From positions 1-61,558 of the forward strand of contig CAJUQQ010000008.1 of NCBI GenBank assembly GCA_910588175.1: 61,558 bases of DNA. The letters run 5' to 3'. The notes under the pieces were generated by a model. It was given only the letters and a program-made list of their open reading frames with translations. It was not told the DNA's origin and searched no databases. Every line of letters starts with the position of its first letter. Positions within the stretch are counted from its first letter, which is position 1. A program made the position numbers and the translations under genes. Shown one piece after another: positions 8,412 through 16,489 of the stretch. The DNA comes from an uncultured Oscillibacter sp. (GTDB taxonomy: Bacteria > Bacillota > Clostridia > Oscillospirales > Oscillospiraceae).

Positions 8412-8945
8412 ATGGTGGATATGGAACTCATTCAGGCGATCGAGCAGAACGCGGCGGCACAATCCTTCCTGGGCGCTTTCGGCGGTCTGGCCCTGGCTCT
8501 TCTGGGCGCGGGCCTGGCGGCGGTTCTCCCCGGCATCGGCTCCGCCAAGGGCACCGGCATCGCCGGCGAGGCGGGCACCGGCCTCCTCTGCCAGGACCCC
8601 AGCAAGTTCGGTAAGGTCATGATTCTCCAGGTCATCCCCGGCACCCAGGGCCTTTATGGCCTGGTGGTCTGGTTCTTCGCCATCTTCTCCATGGGCCTGC
8701 TTGGCGGCGACGCCAGCGGCATGACGGTGGCCCAGGGCCTCCAGTACTTCTGCGCCTGCCTGCCCATGGCTCTCGGCGGCCTGTTCTCCGCCATCGCCCA
8801 GGGCCGCGTGGCCGCCGGCTCCATCAACATCCTGGCCAAGAAGCCCGACGACTGGTCCAAGGGCATGGTGCTCTGCATCACCGTGGAGTTCTACGCCATC
8901 CTGTCTCTGCTGGCTTCCATGCTGATGATCATCAACATTTCTTGA
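8412..8945 (+). CDS. ntpK: V-type ATPase rotor subunit K (proteolipid, sodium-type ion site)
   Basis: A 177-residue rotor-ring protein made of two fused hairpins (four membrane helices), the 16-kDa type of Enterococcus. The ion site is visible: PGTQGLYG (I75, T78, Q79), Q130 in SAIAQGRVAAG and the carboxylate E159 in ITVEFYAIL. These correspond to L61, T64, Q65, Q110 and E139 of the E. hirae sodium pump, with Leu replaced by Ile. This supports Na+ rather than H+ coupling, although ion choice needs measurement. An AGGAGG site precedes the ATG. Confidence 0.95.
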   Translation: MVDMELIQAIEQNAAAQSFLGAFGGLALALLGAGLAAVLPGIGSAKGTGIAGEAGTGLLCQDPSKFGKVMILQVIPGTQGLYGLVVWFFAIFSMGLLGGDASGMTVAQGLQYFCACLPMALGGLFSAIAQGRVAAGSINILAKKPDDWSKGMVLCITVEFYAILSLLASMLMIINIS

Positions 8946-8971
8946 TCGCCCCGCAGAAAGGGGATTGAACC

Positions 8972-9556
8972 ATGAACGGAATTGAAAGAATCACCCAGCG
9001 CATCGGCGCCGAGTCCCAGGCGGAGATTGACCGCGTCCTGGGCGAGGCCCGGGCCGAGGCGGAGAAGATCGCCGCCAGGTATCAGGCCCAGGCGGACGCC
9101 GAGGCGGCGGACTTGGACGCCAAAAACAAAAAGGCCGCCGCGGAGCGGGAAGAGCGCCTGGCGGGCACCGCCCAGATGGAGGCCCGGAAGGCCGCTCTCG
9201 CCGCCAAGCAGGAGATGGTGGAGCGGGCCTATGAGCTGGCATTGAAAAAGCTCTGCTCCCTGCCGGAGGAGAAGTACACCGCCGTGCTGGCGGAGCTGCT
9301 GATCCAGGCGTCCTCCACCGGAAAGGAGGAGGTCATCTTCTCCGACAAGGACCGCCGCAAGGTAGGCAAGGCCGCCGTGGAAAAGGCCAACAAGGACGGC
9401 GGAAAAAAGCTGACCCTCTCCGGCGAGACCCGTTCCATTCCCGGCGGCTTCATCCTCCGCTCTGAGAACGTGGAGGTCAACTGCGCGTTTGACACCCTGG
9501 TGCGCCTGCAAAAGGCGGAGACCGCGGGGGAAGTGGTGAAGAAGCTGTTCTCATAA
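8972..9556 (+). CDS. ntpE: V-type ATPase peripheral stalk subunit E
   Basis: A 194-residue protein with a long N-terminal amphipathic helix (about 1-95, rich in Ala, Glu and Arg) and a globular C-terminal domain (about 100-194) ending in SIPGGFILRSENVEVNCAFDTLV, the family's hallmark region. With the small G/H subunit it forms the peripheral stator stalk. An AAAGG site lies before the ATG. It sits between K and C in the standard order. Confidence 0.93.
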   Translation: MNGIERITQRIGAESQAEIDRVLGEARAEAEKIAARYQAQADAEAADLDAKNKKAAAEREERLAGTAQMEARKAALAAKQEMVERAYELALKKLCSLPEEKYTAVLAELLIQASSTGKEEVIFSDKDRRKVGKAAVEKANKDGGKKLTLSGETRSIPGGFILRSENVEVNCAFDTLVRLQKAETAGEVVKKLFS

Positions 9557-9572
9557 TGAAGGAGGAAGTGTC

Positions 9573-10571
9573 TTGGCGAATCGAATCAAAGACACCGATT
9601 ACCTGGCGATCTCGGCCCGCATTAAGGCCATGGAGACCGGGCTCCTGACACGGGAACGGATGGAACAGGTGTTAGAGGCCCGCACGGACGAGGAGGCGGT
9701 GAAAATCCTCCAGGAGTGCGGGTATCCCGAGCTGGACGCCCGCAGCCCCGAGGCGATGGACGCCGCGCTGTCGGCGGCCCGGGAGGCCACCCTCTCCGAC
9801 GTGCTGGACGGCGCGCCGGACCCCAGGTATATCGACATTTTCAAGCTGAAATACGACTATCACAACATCAAGGCCGTGCTGAAGGCCGCAGCGATGAACG
9901 TAAGCCCCGACTCCATGCTGATGGATATGGGCCGGGTCCCGGCGGCGGCGCTGAAAGAGGCCGTCCTGACCGGACGGCTGGACGAACTGCCGGAGGGCCT
10001 GGCCGCCGCTGCGGCGGAAGCCAAGGAGGTTTTGGATACCACCCGGGACCCCCAGCTCTCCGACATCGCCCTGGACCGCCGGTGCTATCAGGAGATGGCG
10101 GCGGTGGCGGAGGAGACGGGCAGCGCCTTTCTGGCGGGCTACGTCAAAATCCAGATCGACGCGGCGAATCTCCGCAGCCTGGTCCGCACCCTGCGGATGG
10201 GCAAGGGCGGGGAGTTCCTGAAAACGGTCCTGCTGGAGGGCGGCGACATCGGCACGGACGCCGTGGCCGCCGCCGGGAACTCCGGCGCGCTCCAGGAGCT
10301 CTACGGCCCCACGGCCCTCCAGGCCGCGGCGGAGGCGGGAGCGGAGGCCCTCCGGGGCGGGCCGCTGACAGCCTTTGAGAAGCTCTGCGACGACGCGGTG
10401 GGGGAGTATCTGGCCGGGGCGCAGTTCGTGCCCTTCGGCGAGGCCCCGCTGCTGGGGTATCTGGCGGCCCGGGAGACGGAGTATACGAATATCCGCATCC
10501 TGCTGATGGGCCGCGGGGCGGGCCTGCCCGCCGAGGTCATCCGTTCCCGGCTGCGGAACGGGTATGTGTAA
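9573..10571 (+). CDS. ntpC: V-type ATPase subunit C (d-like central stalk adaptor)
   Basis: A 332-residue, mostly helical subunit, called C in bacteria and related to eukaryotic subunit d. It caps the K ring and receives the central shaft made by D and the F-type subunit. The family's YIDIFKLKYDYHNIKAVLKA region is at about residues 90-110. A TTG start is preceded by GGAGG with a 7-nt spacer. It starts 16 bp after ntpE. Confidence 0.93.
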   Translation: MANRIKDTDYLAISARIKAMETGLLTRERMEQVLEARTDEEAVKILQECGYPELDARSPEAMDAALSAAREATLSDVLDGAPDPRYIDIFKLKYDYHNIKAVLKAAAMNVSPDSMLMDMGRVPAAALKEAVLTGRLDELPEGLAAAAAEAKEVLDTTRDPQLSDIALDRRCYQEMAAVAEETGSAFLAGYVKIQIDAANLRSLVRTLRMGKGGEFLKTVLLEGGDIGTDAVAAAGNSGALQELYGPTALQAAAEAGAEALRGGPLTAFEKLCDDAVGEYLAGAQFVPFGEAPLLGYLAARETEYTNIRILLMGRGAGLPAEVIRSRLRNGYV

Positions 10572-10583
10572 GGCGGTGAGAAT

Positions 10584-10901
10584 ATGGCAATGACCTATCA
10601 GATCGCCGCCGTCGGCGATTGGGAGTCCGTGATGGGCTTTCGGGCCCTGGGACTGGACACCTACCCCGTCGTGGACGCGGCGGAGGCCAAGGAGAAGATC
10701 AAAGAGCTGGCCAAGGGGAACTGCGCCGTGATTTACCTCACGGAGCAGCTGGCCAAGGACATGGAGGACGTGATCTCCCGGTATAAGGACGAGCTGCGGC
10801 CCGCCATCATCCTCATCCCCGGCCGCCAGGGGTCCCTGGGCATCGGCAAGAACAATATTCAAAGAGCCATCGAGCGCGCGGTCGGCGCAGATATCCTGTA
10901 G
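10584..10901 (+). CDS. ntpG: V-type ATPase central shaft subunit F (NtpG)
   Basis: A 105-residue Rossmann-like protein with the opening IAAVGDWESVMGFRALGLDT and PAIILIPGRQG near the end, both typical of V-ATPase subunit F. It sits on the lower end of the rotating shaft and stimulates ATPase activity. It starts 12 bp after ntpC. The following 164 bp, before ntpA, hold a hairpin array rather than a gene. Confidence 0.93.
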   Translation: MAMTYQIAAVGDWESVMGFRALGLDTYPVVDAAEAKEKIKELAKGNCAVIYLTEQLAKDMEDVISRYKDELRPAIILIPGRQGSLGIGKNNIQRAIERAVGADIL

Positions 10902-10908
10902 CCTCTTA

Positions 10909-11021
10909 AAGAGGGGACTTCGTCCCCCCTTTAAATTCCCCCCACCAGTCTGCGGACTGGTGAGCGCGCCCAAGGCGCGCGAGTCGAGGAATTTTTGTGA
11001 CGCGCATGTCGTCGCAAAAAT
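10909..11021. repeat. Array of four hairpins inside the V-ATPase operon
   Basis: Four consecutive inverted repeats fill the ntpG-ntpA gap: 10909-10932 (GGGGAC/GTCCCC core), 10943-10962 (CACCAGTC/GACTGGTG), 10964-10980 (GCGCGCC, loop caa, GGCGCGC) and 10990-11021 (ATTTTTG..., one G-T pair). The layout resembles extragenic palindromic elements. It could also adjust the relative amounts of membrane and head subunits. Confidence 0.7.
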
Positions 11022-11065
11022 GATTCAATTTCCCGCAAATCTATCCTGAAAGAAGGTTTTAGAGT

Positions 11066-12835
11066 TTGAGCGGCAAAGTTGTTAAAGTTTCCGGGCCGCT
11101 GGTGGTCGCTACGGGCCTGTCCAACGCCAACATGAGCGACGTGGTCCGCGTCGGCCCCCAGCGCCTAATCGGCGAGATCCTGACCATGAAGGGCGACGCC
11201 GCCTCCATCCAGGTCTATGAGGAAACCTCCGGCCTGGGCCCCGGCGCCGTCGTTGAAACCACCGGCGCGCCCATGAGCGTGGAGCTTGGCCCCGGCATGA
11301 TCGAGGGCATCTATGACGGTATCCAGCGCCCCCTGGAGAAGATCGTGGAAAAGGTGGGCGCCAACATCACGAGAGGCGTGGAGGTCTCCGCCCTGGACCA
11401 CGAGAAAAAGTGGGACTTCACCGCCACGGCGAAAGCCGGGGACAAGGTGACCGGCGGCGACGTGATCGGCACTGTGCCCGAGACCCCCGTGGTGCTCCAC
11501 AAGATCATGGTGCCCCCCAACCTGAAGGGCACCATCAAATCCATCCAGAGCGGCAGCTACAAGGTCACAGACACCGTGGCCACCCTCACCACCGAGGACG
11601 GCAGGGACGTGCCCCTGACCATGGTCCAGAAGTGGCCCGTCCGTATCGGCCGCCCCTATGAGAAGAAGTATTCTCCCGAGCGTCCCCTGTGCTCCGGCCA
11701 GCGGATCATCGACACCATGTTCCCCATCGCCAAGGGCGGCACCGCCGCCGTCCCCGGCCCCTTCGGCTCCGGCAAGACCGTGGTCCAGCACCAGCTGGCC
11801 AAGTGGTCCGACGTGGACATCGTGGTCTACATCGGCTGCGGCGAGCGCGGCAACGAGATGACCGACGTTCTGCGGGAATTCCCCGAGCTGAAGGACCCCC
11901 GCACCGGCGAGTCCCTGATGAAGCGGACGGTGCTGATTGCCAACACCTCCGATATGCCCGTGGCGGCCCGTGAGGCTTCCGTCTACACCGGCATTACCAT
12001 CGCGGAGTACTTCCGGGACATGGGCTATGACGTGGCCGTCATCGCCGACTCCACCTCCCGCTGGGCCGAGGCCCTCCGCGAGATGTCCGGCCGTCTGGAG
12101 GAGATGCCCGGCGAAGAGGGCTACCCCGCCTACCTCTCCTCCCGTCTGGCTCAGTTCTACGAGCGGGCCGGCAGTGTGGAGTGCATCGGCTCCGACGAGC
12201 GCCGGGGCAGTCTGACCGCCGTGGGCGCGGTCTCCCCCCCGGGCGGAGACCTCTCCGAGCCCGTCTCCCAGGCCACCATGCGCATTGTCAAGGTCTTCTG
12301 GGCCCTGGACGCGTCCCTGGCCTATAAGCGGCACTTCCCCGCCATCAACTGGCTGAACTCCTACTCCCTGTATCTGGATACCCTCAAGCCCTGGTTCGAC
12401 GAGAACTTCGGCGAGGACTTCATGAAGGACCGGGGCAAAGCCATGAGCATTCTCCAGCAGGAGGCCAGCCTGAACGAAATCGTCCAGCTGGTCGGTAAGG
12501 ACGCCCTGTCCCCCGCCGACCAGCTGACCCTGGAAGTGGCCCGGATGGTCCGGGAGGACTTCCTCCAGCAAAACGCCTTCACCGACATCGACGGCTATTC
12601 CAGCTACGACCGCCAGGGCAAGCTCTTGGCGCTGATCCTCCGCTATGAGGCTCTGTGCCGGGACGCCATCGCCAAGGGGGCGGACGTGATGAAGCTCTTT
12701 GACATTCCCGTCCGGGAGAAGATCGGCCGCGCCAAGAGCGTTCCCGCCGACGAGTATGTCAAGGTCTATGAGGAAATCGGGACCGAGATGGAGGCGCAGA
12801 TCGCCGAGATCGCCGCCCAGGGAGGTGACAACTGA
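11066..12835 (+). CDS. ntpA: V-type ATPase catalytic subunit A
   Basis: A 589-residue catalytic subunit. The P-loop GPFGSGKT lies near residue 235 in the nucleotide-binding domain, after the N-terminal barrel and the bulge domain (about 110-190) that distinguish V-type A subunits. GERGNEMTDVL and ADSTSRWAEALREMSGRLEE are further family motifs. It uses TTG at 11066 with AGAAGG upstream. Its stop overlaps the ntpB start (TGATG), so the two are translationally coupled in the 1:1 ratio needed for A3B3. Confidence 0.97.
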   Translation: MSGKVVKVSGPLVVATGLSNANMSDVVRVGPQRLIGEILTMKGDAASIQVYEETSGLGPGAVVETTGAPMSVELGPGMIEGIYDGIQRPLEKIVEKVGANITRGVEVSALDHEKKWDFTATAKAGDKVTGGDVIGTVPETPVVLHKIMVPPNLKGTIKSIQSGSYKVTDTVATLTTEDGRDVPLTMVQKWPVRIGRPYEKKYSPERPLCSGQRIIDTMFPIAKGGTAAVPGPFGSGKTVVQHQLAKWSDVDIVVYIGCGERGNEMTDVLREFPELKDPRTGESLMKRTVLIANTSDMPVAAREASVYTGITIAEYFRDMGYDVAVIADSTSRWAEALREMSGRLEEMPGEEGYPAYLSSRLAQFYERAGSVECIGSDERRGSLTAVGAVSPPGGDLSEPVSQATMRIVKVFWALDASLAYKRHFPAINWLNSYSLYLDTLKPWFDENFGEDFMKDRGKAMSILQQEASLNEIVQLVGKDALSPADQLTLEVARMVREDFLQQNAFTDIDGYSSYDRQGKLLALILRYEALCRDAIAKGADVMKLFDIPVREKIGRAKSVPADEYVKVYEEIGTEMEAQIAEIAAQGGDN

Positions 12836-14220
12836 TGATTCGTGAATACAAAACCGTAGAGGAAATCGTCAGCCCGCTGATGATGGTCCGGATGGTGGAG
12901 AACGTCACCTACAACGAGCTGGTGGAGGTGGAGCTCCACGACGGCACCACCCGCCGGGGCCAAGTGCTGGAGGTCAACGGCGACACCGCCGTGGTCCAGC
13001 TCTTCGAGTCCGCCGCGGGCATCAACATGGCCGACGCCAAGGTCCGTTTCCTGGGCCATCCCCTCCAGCTGGGGGTGTCCGGCGACATGCTGGGCCGGGT
13101 CTTCAACGGCATGGGCCGCCCCATTGACGGCGGCCCCGACATTCTGGCGGAGGAGTACCGGGACATCGACGGCCTGCCCATGAACCCCGCCGCCCGGGAC
13201 TACCCCAACGAGTTTATCCAGACGGGCATCTCCACCATCGACGGCCTGAACACCCTGGTCCGCGGCCAGAAGCTGCCCATCTTCTCCGGCTCCGGCCTGC
13301 CCCACGCCAACCTGGCGGCTCAGATCGCCCGGCAGGCCAAGGTGCTGGGAGACGAGAGCGCCAACTTCGCCGTGGTCTTCGCCGCCATCGGCATCACCTT
13401 CGAGGAGTCGGAGTTCTTCGTCAACGAGTTTAAGCGCACCGGCGCCATTGACCGGACCGTGCTGTTCTCGAACCTTGCCAACGACCCCGCCGTCGAGCGT
13501 ATCGCCACCCCCCGTATGGCGCTGACCGCCGCGGAGTACCTGGCCTTTGAGAAGGATATGCACGTCCTGGTCATCATGACCGACATCACCAACTACGCCG
13601 AGGCCCTCCGTGAGGTCTCCGCCGCCAAGAAGGAGGTTCCGGGCCGCCGCGGCTTCCCCGGCTACCTGTACACCAACCTGGCGACACTGTACGAGCGGGC
13701 GGGCCGCCAGCTGGGCAAGAAGGGCTCCATCACCCTGATTCCCATTCTGACCATGCCCGAGGACGACAAGACTCACCCCATCCCCGACCTGACGGGCTAT
13801 ATCACCGAGGGCCAGATCATCCTCGCCCGGTCCCTGTACCGCCAGGGCATCCATCCCCCCGTGGACGTGCTGCCCAGCCTGAGCCGCTTGAAGGACAAGG
13901 GCGTGGGCAAGGGCAAGACCCGGGAGGACCACGCCGACACCATGAACCAGCTCTTCGCGGCCTACTCCACCGGCAAGGACAACAAGGAATTGATGTCCAT
14001 TCTGGGCGAGGCGGCCCTGACCCCCACGGACCTGCTGTACGCCAAGTTCGCCGACGAGTTCGAGCGGCGCTACGTGAACCAGGGCTATGAGGAGAACCGC
14101 TCCATTTTCGAGACCCTGGACCTGGGCTGGGAACTCCTGAGCATCCTGCCCAAGGCGGAGCTGAAGCGTATCAAGCCGGAGCTGATCGAGAGGTACTGGC
14201 CGAAAAAAGACGAGCAGTAA
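12835..14220 (+). CDS. ntpB: V-type ATPase regulatory subunit B
   Basis: A 461-residue non-catalytic head subunit that alternates with A. It lacks a proper P-loop (GSGLPHANLAAQIARQA replaces it), as expected, and keeps the B-type RRGFPGYLYTNLATLYERAG and DLTGYITEGQI motifs. The start overlaps the ntpA stop by one base. Length is typical. Confidence 0.97.
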   Translation: MIREYKTVEEIVSPLMMVRMVENVTYNELVEVELHDGTTRRGQVLEVNGDTAVVQLFESAAGINMADAKVRFLGHPLQLGVSGDMLGRVFNGMGRPIDGGPDILAEEYRDIDGLPMNPAARDYPNEFIQTGISTIDGLNTLVRGQKLPIFSGSGLPHANLAAQIARQAKVLGDESANFAVVFAAIGITFEESEFFVNEFKRTGAIDRTVLFSNLANDPAVERIATPRMALTAAEYLAFEKDMHVLVIMTDITNYAEALREVSAAKKEVPGRRGFPGYLYTNLATLYERAGRQLGKKGSITLIPILTMPEDDKTHPIPDLTGYITEGQIILARSLYRQGIHPPVDVLPSLSRLKDKGVGKGKTREDHADTMNQLFAAYSTGKDNKELMSILGEAALTPTDLLYAKFADEFERRYVNQGYEENRSIFETLDLGWELLSILPKAELKRIKPELIERYWPKKDEQ

Positions 14221-14233
14221 GGAGGGGTGAGCC

Positions 14234-14947
14234 ATGGCGAATATCACGGTAAGCCCCACCCGCATGGAGCTCACCCGCCTGAAAGGCAAGCTGCGCACCG
14301 CCCAGCGGGGCCACAAGCTGCTGAAAGACAAGCGGGATGAGCTGATGAAACAATTCCTGGAGACGGTCCGGGAGGTCCGGGCCCTCCGGGCGGAGGTGGA
14401 GGAAGAGCTGATGACGGTCCACGGGGCCTTCACGGTGGCCTCCGCCCTGATGAGCTCCGAGGCCATGGAACAGGCCTTGCTGTACCCGAAGCAGAGCGTG
14501 GAGCTGACCATGACCTTCCAGAACATCATGTCCGTCAACGTGCCGGTGTATGACTTCCAGACCCAGACCCGGTCGGATTCCGACATCTATCCCTACGGCT
14601 TCGCGGCCACGTCCGGCGAGCTGGACACGGCGGTGGACGCACTGGGGAAGGTGTTCCGCAAGCTCTTGAAGCTGGCGGAGATTGAGAAGTCCGCCCAGCT
14701 GATGGCGGAGGAGATTGAGAAGACCCGGCGGCGCGTCAACGCCCTGGAGTACGTCATGATCCCCAACACCCAAGAGGCGATCCGGTATATCAACATGAAG
14801 CTGGATGAGAACGACCGCGCGACGACCATCCGGCTGATGAAGGTCAAGGATATGATTCTCAAGGAATCCCTGGAGGAGAAGCGGGAGGCCACCGCCAAGG
14901 CGGTCAAGGCCTTCAGCGGCCAGGGGGAAGCCCCGGCGGAAGTGTAA
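14234..14947 (+). CDS. ntpD: V-type ATPase central shaft subunit D
   Basis: A 237-residue protein with two long antiparallel helices (about 1-75 and 130-205) that form the rotor shaft in the A3B3 head. Typical motifs are SPTRMELTRLKGKLRTAQRG at the N-terminus and RRRVNALEYVMIP near residue 170. An AAGGAGGGG site precedes it. Last gene of the operon; no NtpH or NtpJ homologue follows. Confidence 0.95.
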   Translation: MANITVSPTRMELTRLKGKLRTAQRGHKLLKDKRDELMKQFLETVREVRALRAEVEEELMTVHGAFTVASALMSSEAMEQALLYPKQSVELTMTFQNIMSVNVPVYDFQTQTRSDSDIYPYGFAATSGELDTAVDALGKVFRKLLKLAEIEKSAQLMAEEIEKTRRRVNALEYVMIPNTQEAIRYINMKLDENDRATTIRLMKVKDMILKESLEEKREATAKAVKAFSGQGEAPAEV

Positions 14948-14965
14948 GGGGCGGAAAACGAAGAC

Positions 14966-15003
14966 GATGCCGCTGTCCGGGAGGGATTCCGGACAGCGGC
15001 ATC
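14966..15003 (+). terminator. Terminator-like hairpin after the V-ATPase operon
   Basis: A perfect 15-bp stem (14966-14980 with 14989-15003) and 8-nt loop lie 18 bp after ntpD. No T-run follows directly; the nearest is five Ts at 15021, so termination may be Rho-assisted. Confidence 0.65.
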
Positions 15004-15025
15004 TGTGAAAAGAGAAAAAATTTTT

Positions 15026-15067
15026 AGCGTAGGCGCCTACGCTATGTTTTGTGCCAGCACAAAACAT
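15026..15067. repeat. Two abutting perfect palindromes
   Basis: AGCGTAGGCGCCTACGCT (15026-15043) is a perfect 18-bp palindrome. It abuts a second hairpin with 11-bp perfect arms (15044-15054 and 15057-15067) and a 2-nt loop. They lie 60 bp before the kinase-like gene, after an A6T5 tract. Confidence 0.75.
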
Positions 15068-15126
15068 AATAAATCCTGACGAACAGCAGGGAAAAGCGAA
15101 GCGCCGGACTGAGGGAAGGCGGAAGA

Positions 15127-15726
15127 ATGAAACTCGTAATCATCGGTTACAGCGGCGCGGGAAAGACAACGCTGGCAAACGCCCTTTCAGAGGCGCTGGG
15201 CTGCCAGGTTTTCCATGTCGACGAGGCAATGTATGATAACATCAGGCAGCGCGAGGCTCCGGCAGCCATGGCGATTGCGGAGGCACGAATGGAGGCCCTT
15301 TGGAACGGCGGATGGATCATCGACGGATACCGAGAGCAGTGCGTCAAGGAGGCATGGCTCAGAGAAGCGGATCGAATTATATTTCTCAATTTTGGAAAAT
15401 GGACCTGTTTAGGGCGCATTGCAAAACGCCAGATAAAGGAATATATCGCGAGGGGCATCAGATATGTGCTGAAACTTATAAGGCTGGCCCGGCAGGCTAA
15501 AGGGCCGAAGACAGTGGATAGAGGGGAAATTTCCGTTTCCGCTGCGGCCTATGTATTCAAAAACATACGGCATCTTCGCTACAGCTTCCGCATTGAACAC
15601 AGCGCAAAATTCGAGTCTTATTACATGGGAATCGGCGGGCGCTACGCCGAGAAATTTACAGTGCTGCGAACGCAGAGAGAAGTGAGTCAATTTCAAGCGG
15701 CCCTGCTGAAAAACACAGGAAACTAA
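15127..15726 (+). CDS. P-loop NTPase related to adenylate/shikimate-kinase-like AAA_17/AAA_18 proteins
   Basis: A 199-residue protein beginning with a Walker A loop, GYSGAGKTTLA (residues 7-17). An HVDEA motif lies in the position of the second strand, and the central WIIDGYREQ lies where small nucleoside-type kinases bind substrate. Similar proteins are often annotated as topology modulation protein FlaR-like or as AAA family ATPase. The substrate is unknown. The ribosome site is GGAAGGCGGAAGA. It lies between the V-ATPase operon and the integrated element. A bidirectional terminator at 15728-15760 ends it. Confidence 0.7.
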   Translation: MKLVIIGYSGAGKTTLANALSEALGCQVFHVDEAMYDNIRQREAPAAMAIAEARMEALWNGGWIIDGYREQCVKEAWLREADRIIFLNFGKWTCLGRIAKRQIKEYIARGIRYVLKLIRLARQAKGPKTVDRGEISVSAAAYVFKNIRHLRYSFRIEHSAKFESYYMGIGGRYAEKFTVLRTQREVSQFQAALLKNTGN

Positions 15727-15727
15727 A

Positions 15728-15760
15728 AAGAGGAAAACCGCTGATTGCGGTCTTCCTCTT
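15728..15760. terminator. Bidirectional terminator, probably the original tRNA-Cys terminator
   Basis: Stem 15728-15741 with 15747-15760 (AAGAGGAA and ACCGC arms, one mismatch, 5-nt loop). On the minus strand it is followed by TTTTTAG. Before the element inserted, this would have followed the 3' end of tRNA-Cys directly, because attL starts at its edge. It also ends the rightward kinase-like gene. Confidence 0.75.
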
Positions 15761-15784
15761 CTGGAGGTGACACCCGGATTTGAA
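15759..15784. repeat. attL core of the integrated element
   Basis: 26 bp identical to 25382-25407. The shared sequence is the last 23 nt of tRNA-Cys including the encoded CCA (minus strand) plus 3 bp downstream. Similarity stops abruptly after 15784, so only a tRNA fragment remains here. Confidence 0.9.
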
Positions 15785-15900
15785 TCGCCTCGGAGCAATT
15801 TCAGACGGAGTTTTTATAGGCTGAAACACTTGCAAATTCTAGGAAAGTTTGCCGAAGAATCAATTTTTTTGTTATCTGCGATATGCTTCAAACCAGCGTC

Positions 15901-15925
15901 TAAAGGGAAACTAAAGGGAAAACTT
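15901..15925. repeat. Left-end tandem TAAAGGGAAA repeats (putative integrase arm sites)
   Basis: Two tandem copies of TAAAGGGAAAC-like sequence lie 117 bp inside attL. A near copy of the pair occurs at 25304-25327, 55 bp inside attR. Paired short repeats at both ends are what arm-type integrase binding sites look like. Confidence 0.55.
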
Positions 15926-16029
15926 TTGGTCTAGAATGAGAACGCCAAATCGTCCTGACGCCCATCCAGAACACGGAGAACTTTCATGCGGCGGTCCCTC
16001 AGCAGCCTGGTAGGGAAAGTCCCCAGTGT

Positions 16030-16164
16030 TCAAGGACTACTGGAAAACACATTGATGATGTTGGTGAGCATGGGGCCATTCTTTGCATAGACCGCCTCCA
16101 GTTCCTTTCGGATGGTGGAATTGACCTGGAGACGAAAAACGTGAATTTTGGGAAGTGAAATCAT
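16030..16164 (-). CDS. Short gene or gene remnant near attL
   Basis: A 44-residue reading frame starting MISLPKIHVFRLQVNST. A good promoter lies 32 bp upstream, but there is no strong ribosome site. After the stop, a second frame (about 15940-16030) continues with a plausible C-terminal segment (RRMKVLRVLDGRQ). The two may be halves of a frameshifted gene. I do not recognise a family. Confidence 0.35.
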   Translation of the reverse strand: MISLPKIHVFRLQVNSTIRKELEAVYAKNGPMLTNIINVFSSSP

Positions 16165-16195
16165 AGGCTACATAGGTCCTGCATCCTGTGTGGAT

Positions 16196-16224
16196 AGTAT
16201 AACAGTTTGGGCGGGAAAATGCAA
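16196..16224 (-). promoter_or_regulatory. Leftward promoter near attL
   Basis: Minus strand TTGCAT (16224-16219), 17-bp spacer, TATACT (16201-16196). It would drive the short frame at 16030-16164. It overlaps the terminator hairpin of the small gene module. Confidence 0.5.
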
Positions 16225-16253
16225 TGGCGCAGCAACATTATTGCTACGCCATT
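16223..16253. terminator. Terminator of the leftward small gene module
   Basis: Stem AATGGCG(c)AGCAA (16223-16235) with TTGCT(a)CGCCATT (16241-16253), 5-nt loop; TTTTT follows on the plus strand. It lies 32 bp after the stop of the CxxC protein gene, so it probably ends the leftward module and blocks rightward transcription. Confidence 0.65.
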
Positions 16254-16284
16254 TTTGGTTGCTTAAAATCATAGAGGTATAAGG

Positions 16285-16464
16285 TTAGAATGATATTTTG
16301 CGATTGATTGTCCAGGTATGAGGCTTCATCTTCCCGTCCCTGCTTTTTGGCTTTCTGGGGCAGTACCCTGGTTCTGGACGGCCCTCCCCTTTTGCGCGTT
16401 TGACTTTTTTACCACACCATGTACAGATGTATTCGGTAATACCATTAAATCCGTTGGCTGGCAT
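16285..16464 (-). CDS. Small CxxC zinc-binding-like protein
   Basis: A 59-residue, strongly basic protein. It starts MPANGFNGITEYICTWCG, has a CxxC pair (C14, C17) and one more cysteine in GYCPRKPKSR, and ends in a Lys/Arg-rich tail. The layout suggests a partial zinc ribbon that could bind nucleic acid. An AGGAG site lies 13 nt before the ATG, which is longer than ideal. Last gene of the leftward module. Function unknown. Confidence 0.6.
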   Translation of the reverse strand: MPANGFNGITEYICTWCGKKVKRAKGEGRPEPGYCPRKPKSRDGKMKPHTWTINRKISF

Positions 16465-16489
16465 ATTGTTGAATCAACTCCTATCGTCC

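Noticed and set aside
6435..8462. Long leftward frame opposite ntpI
   Set aside because: Composition (Gln/His/Gly/Arg-rich) is that of the antisense of GC-rich coding DNA; ntpI has clear family motifs. The same applies to the other long frames opposite metG, the MATE gene, ntpA, ntpB, clpC, fhs, the hybrid kinase and fliF.
15759..15784. Second tRNA-Cys gene
   Set aside because: Only the 3' 23 nt are present; the rest of the cloverleaf is missing. It is the attL core.
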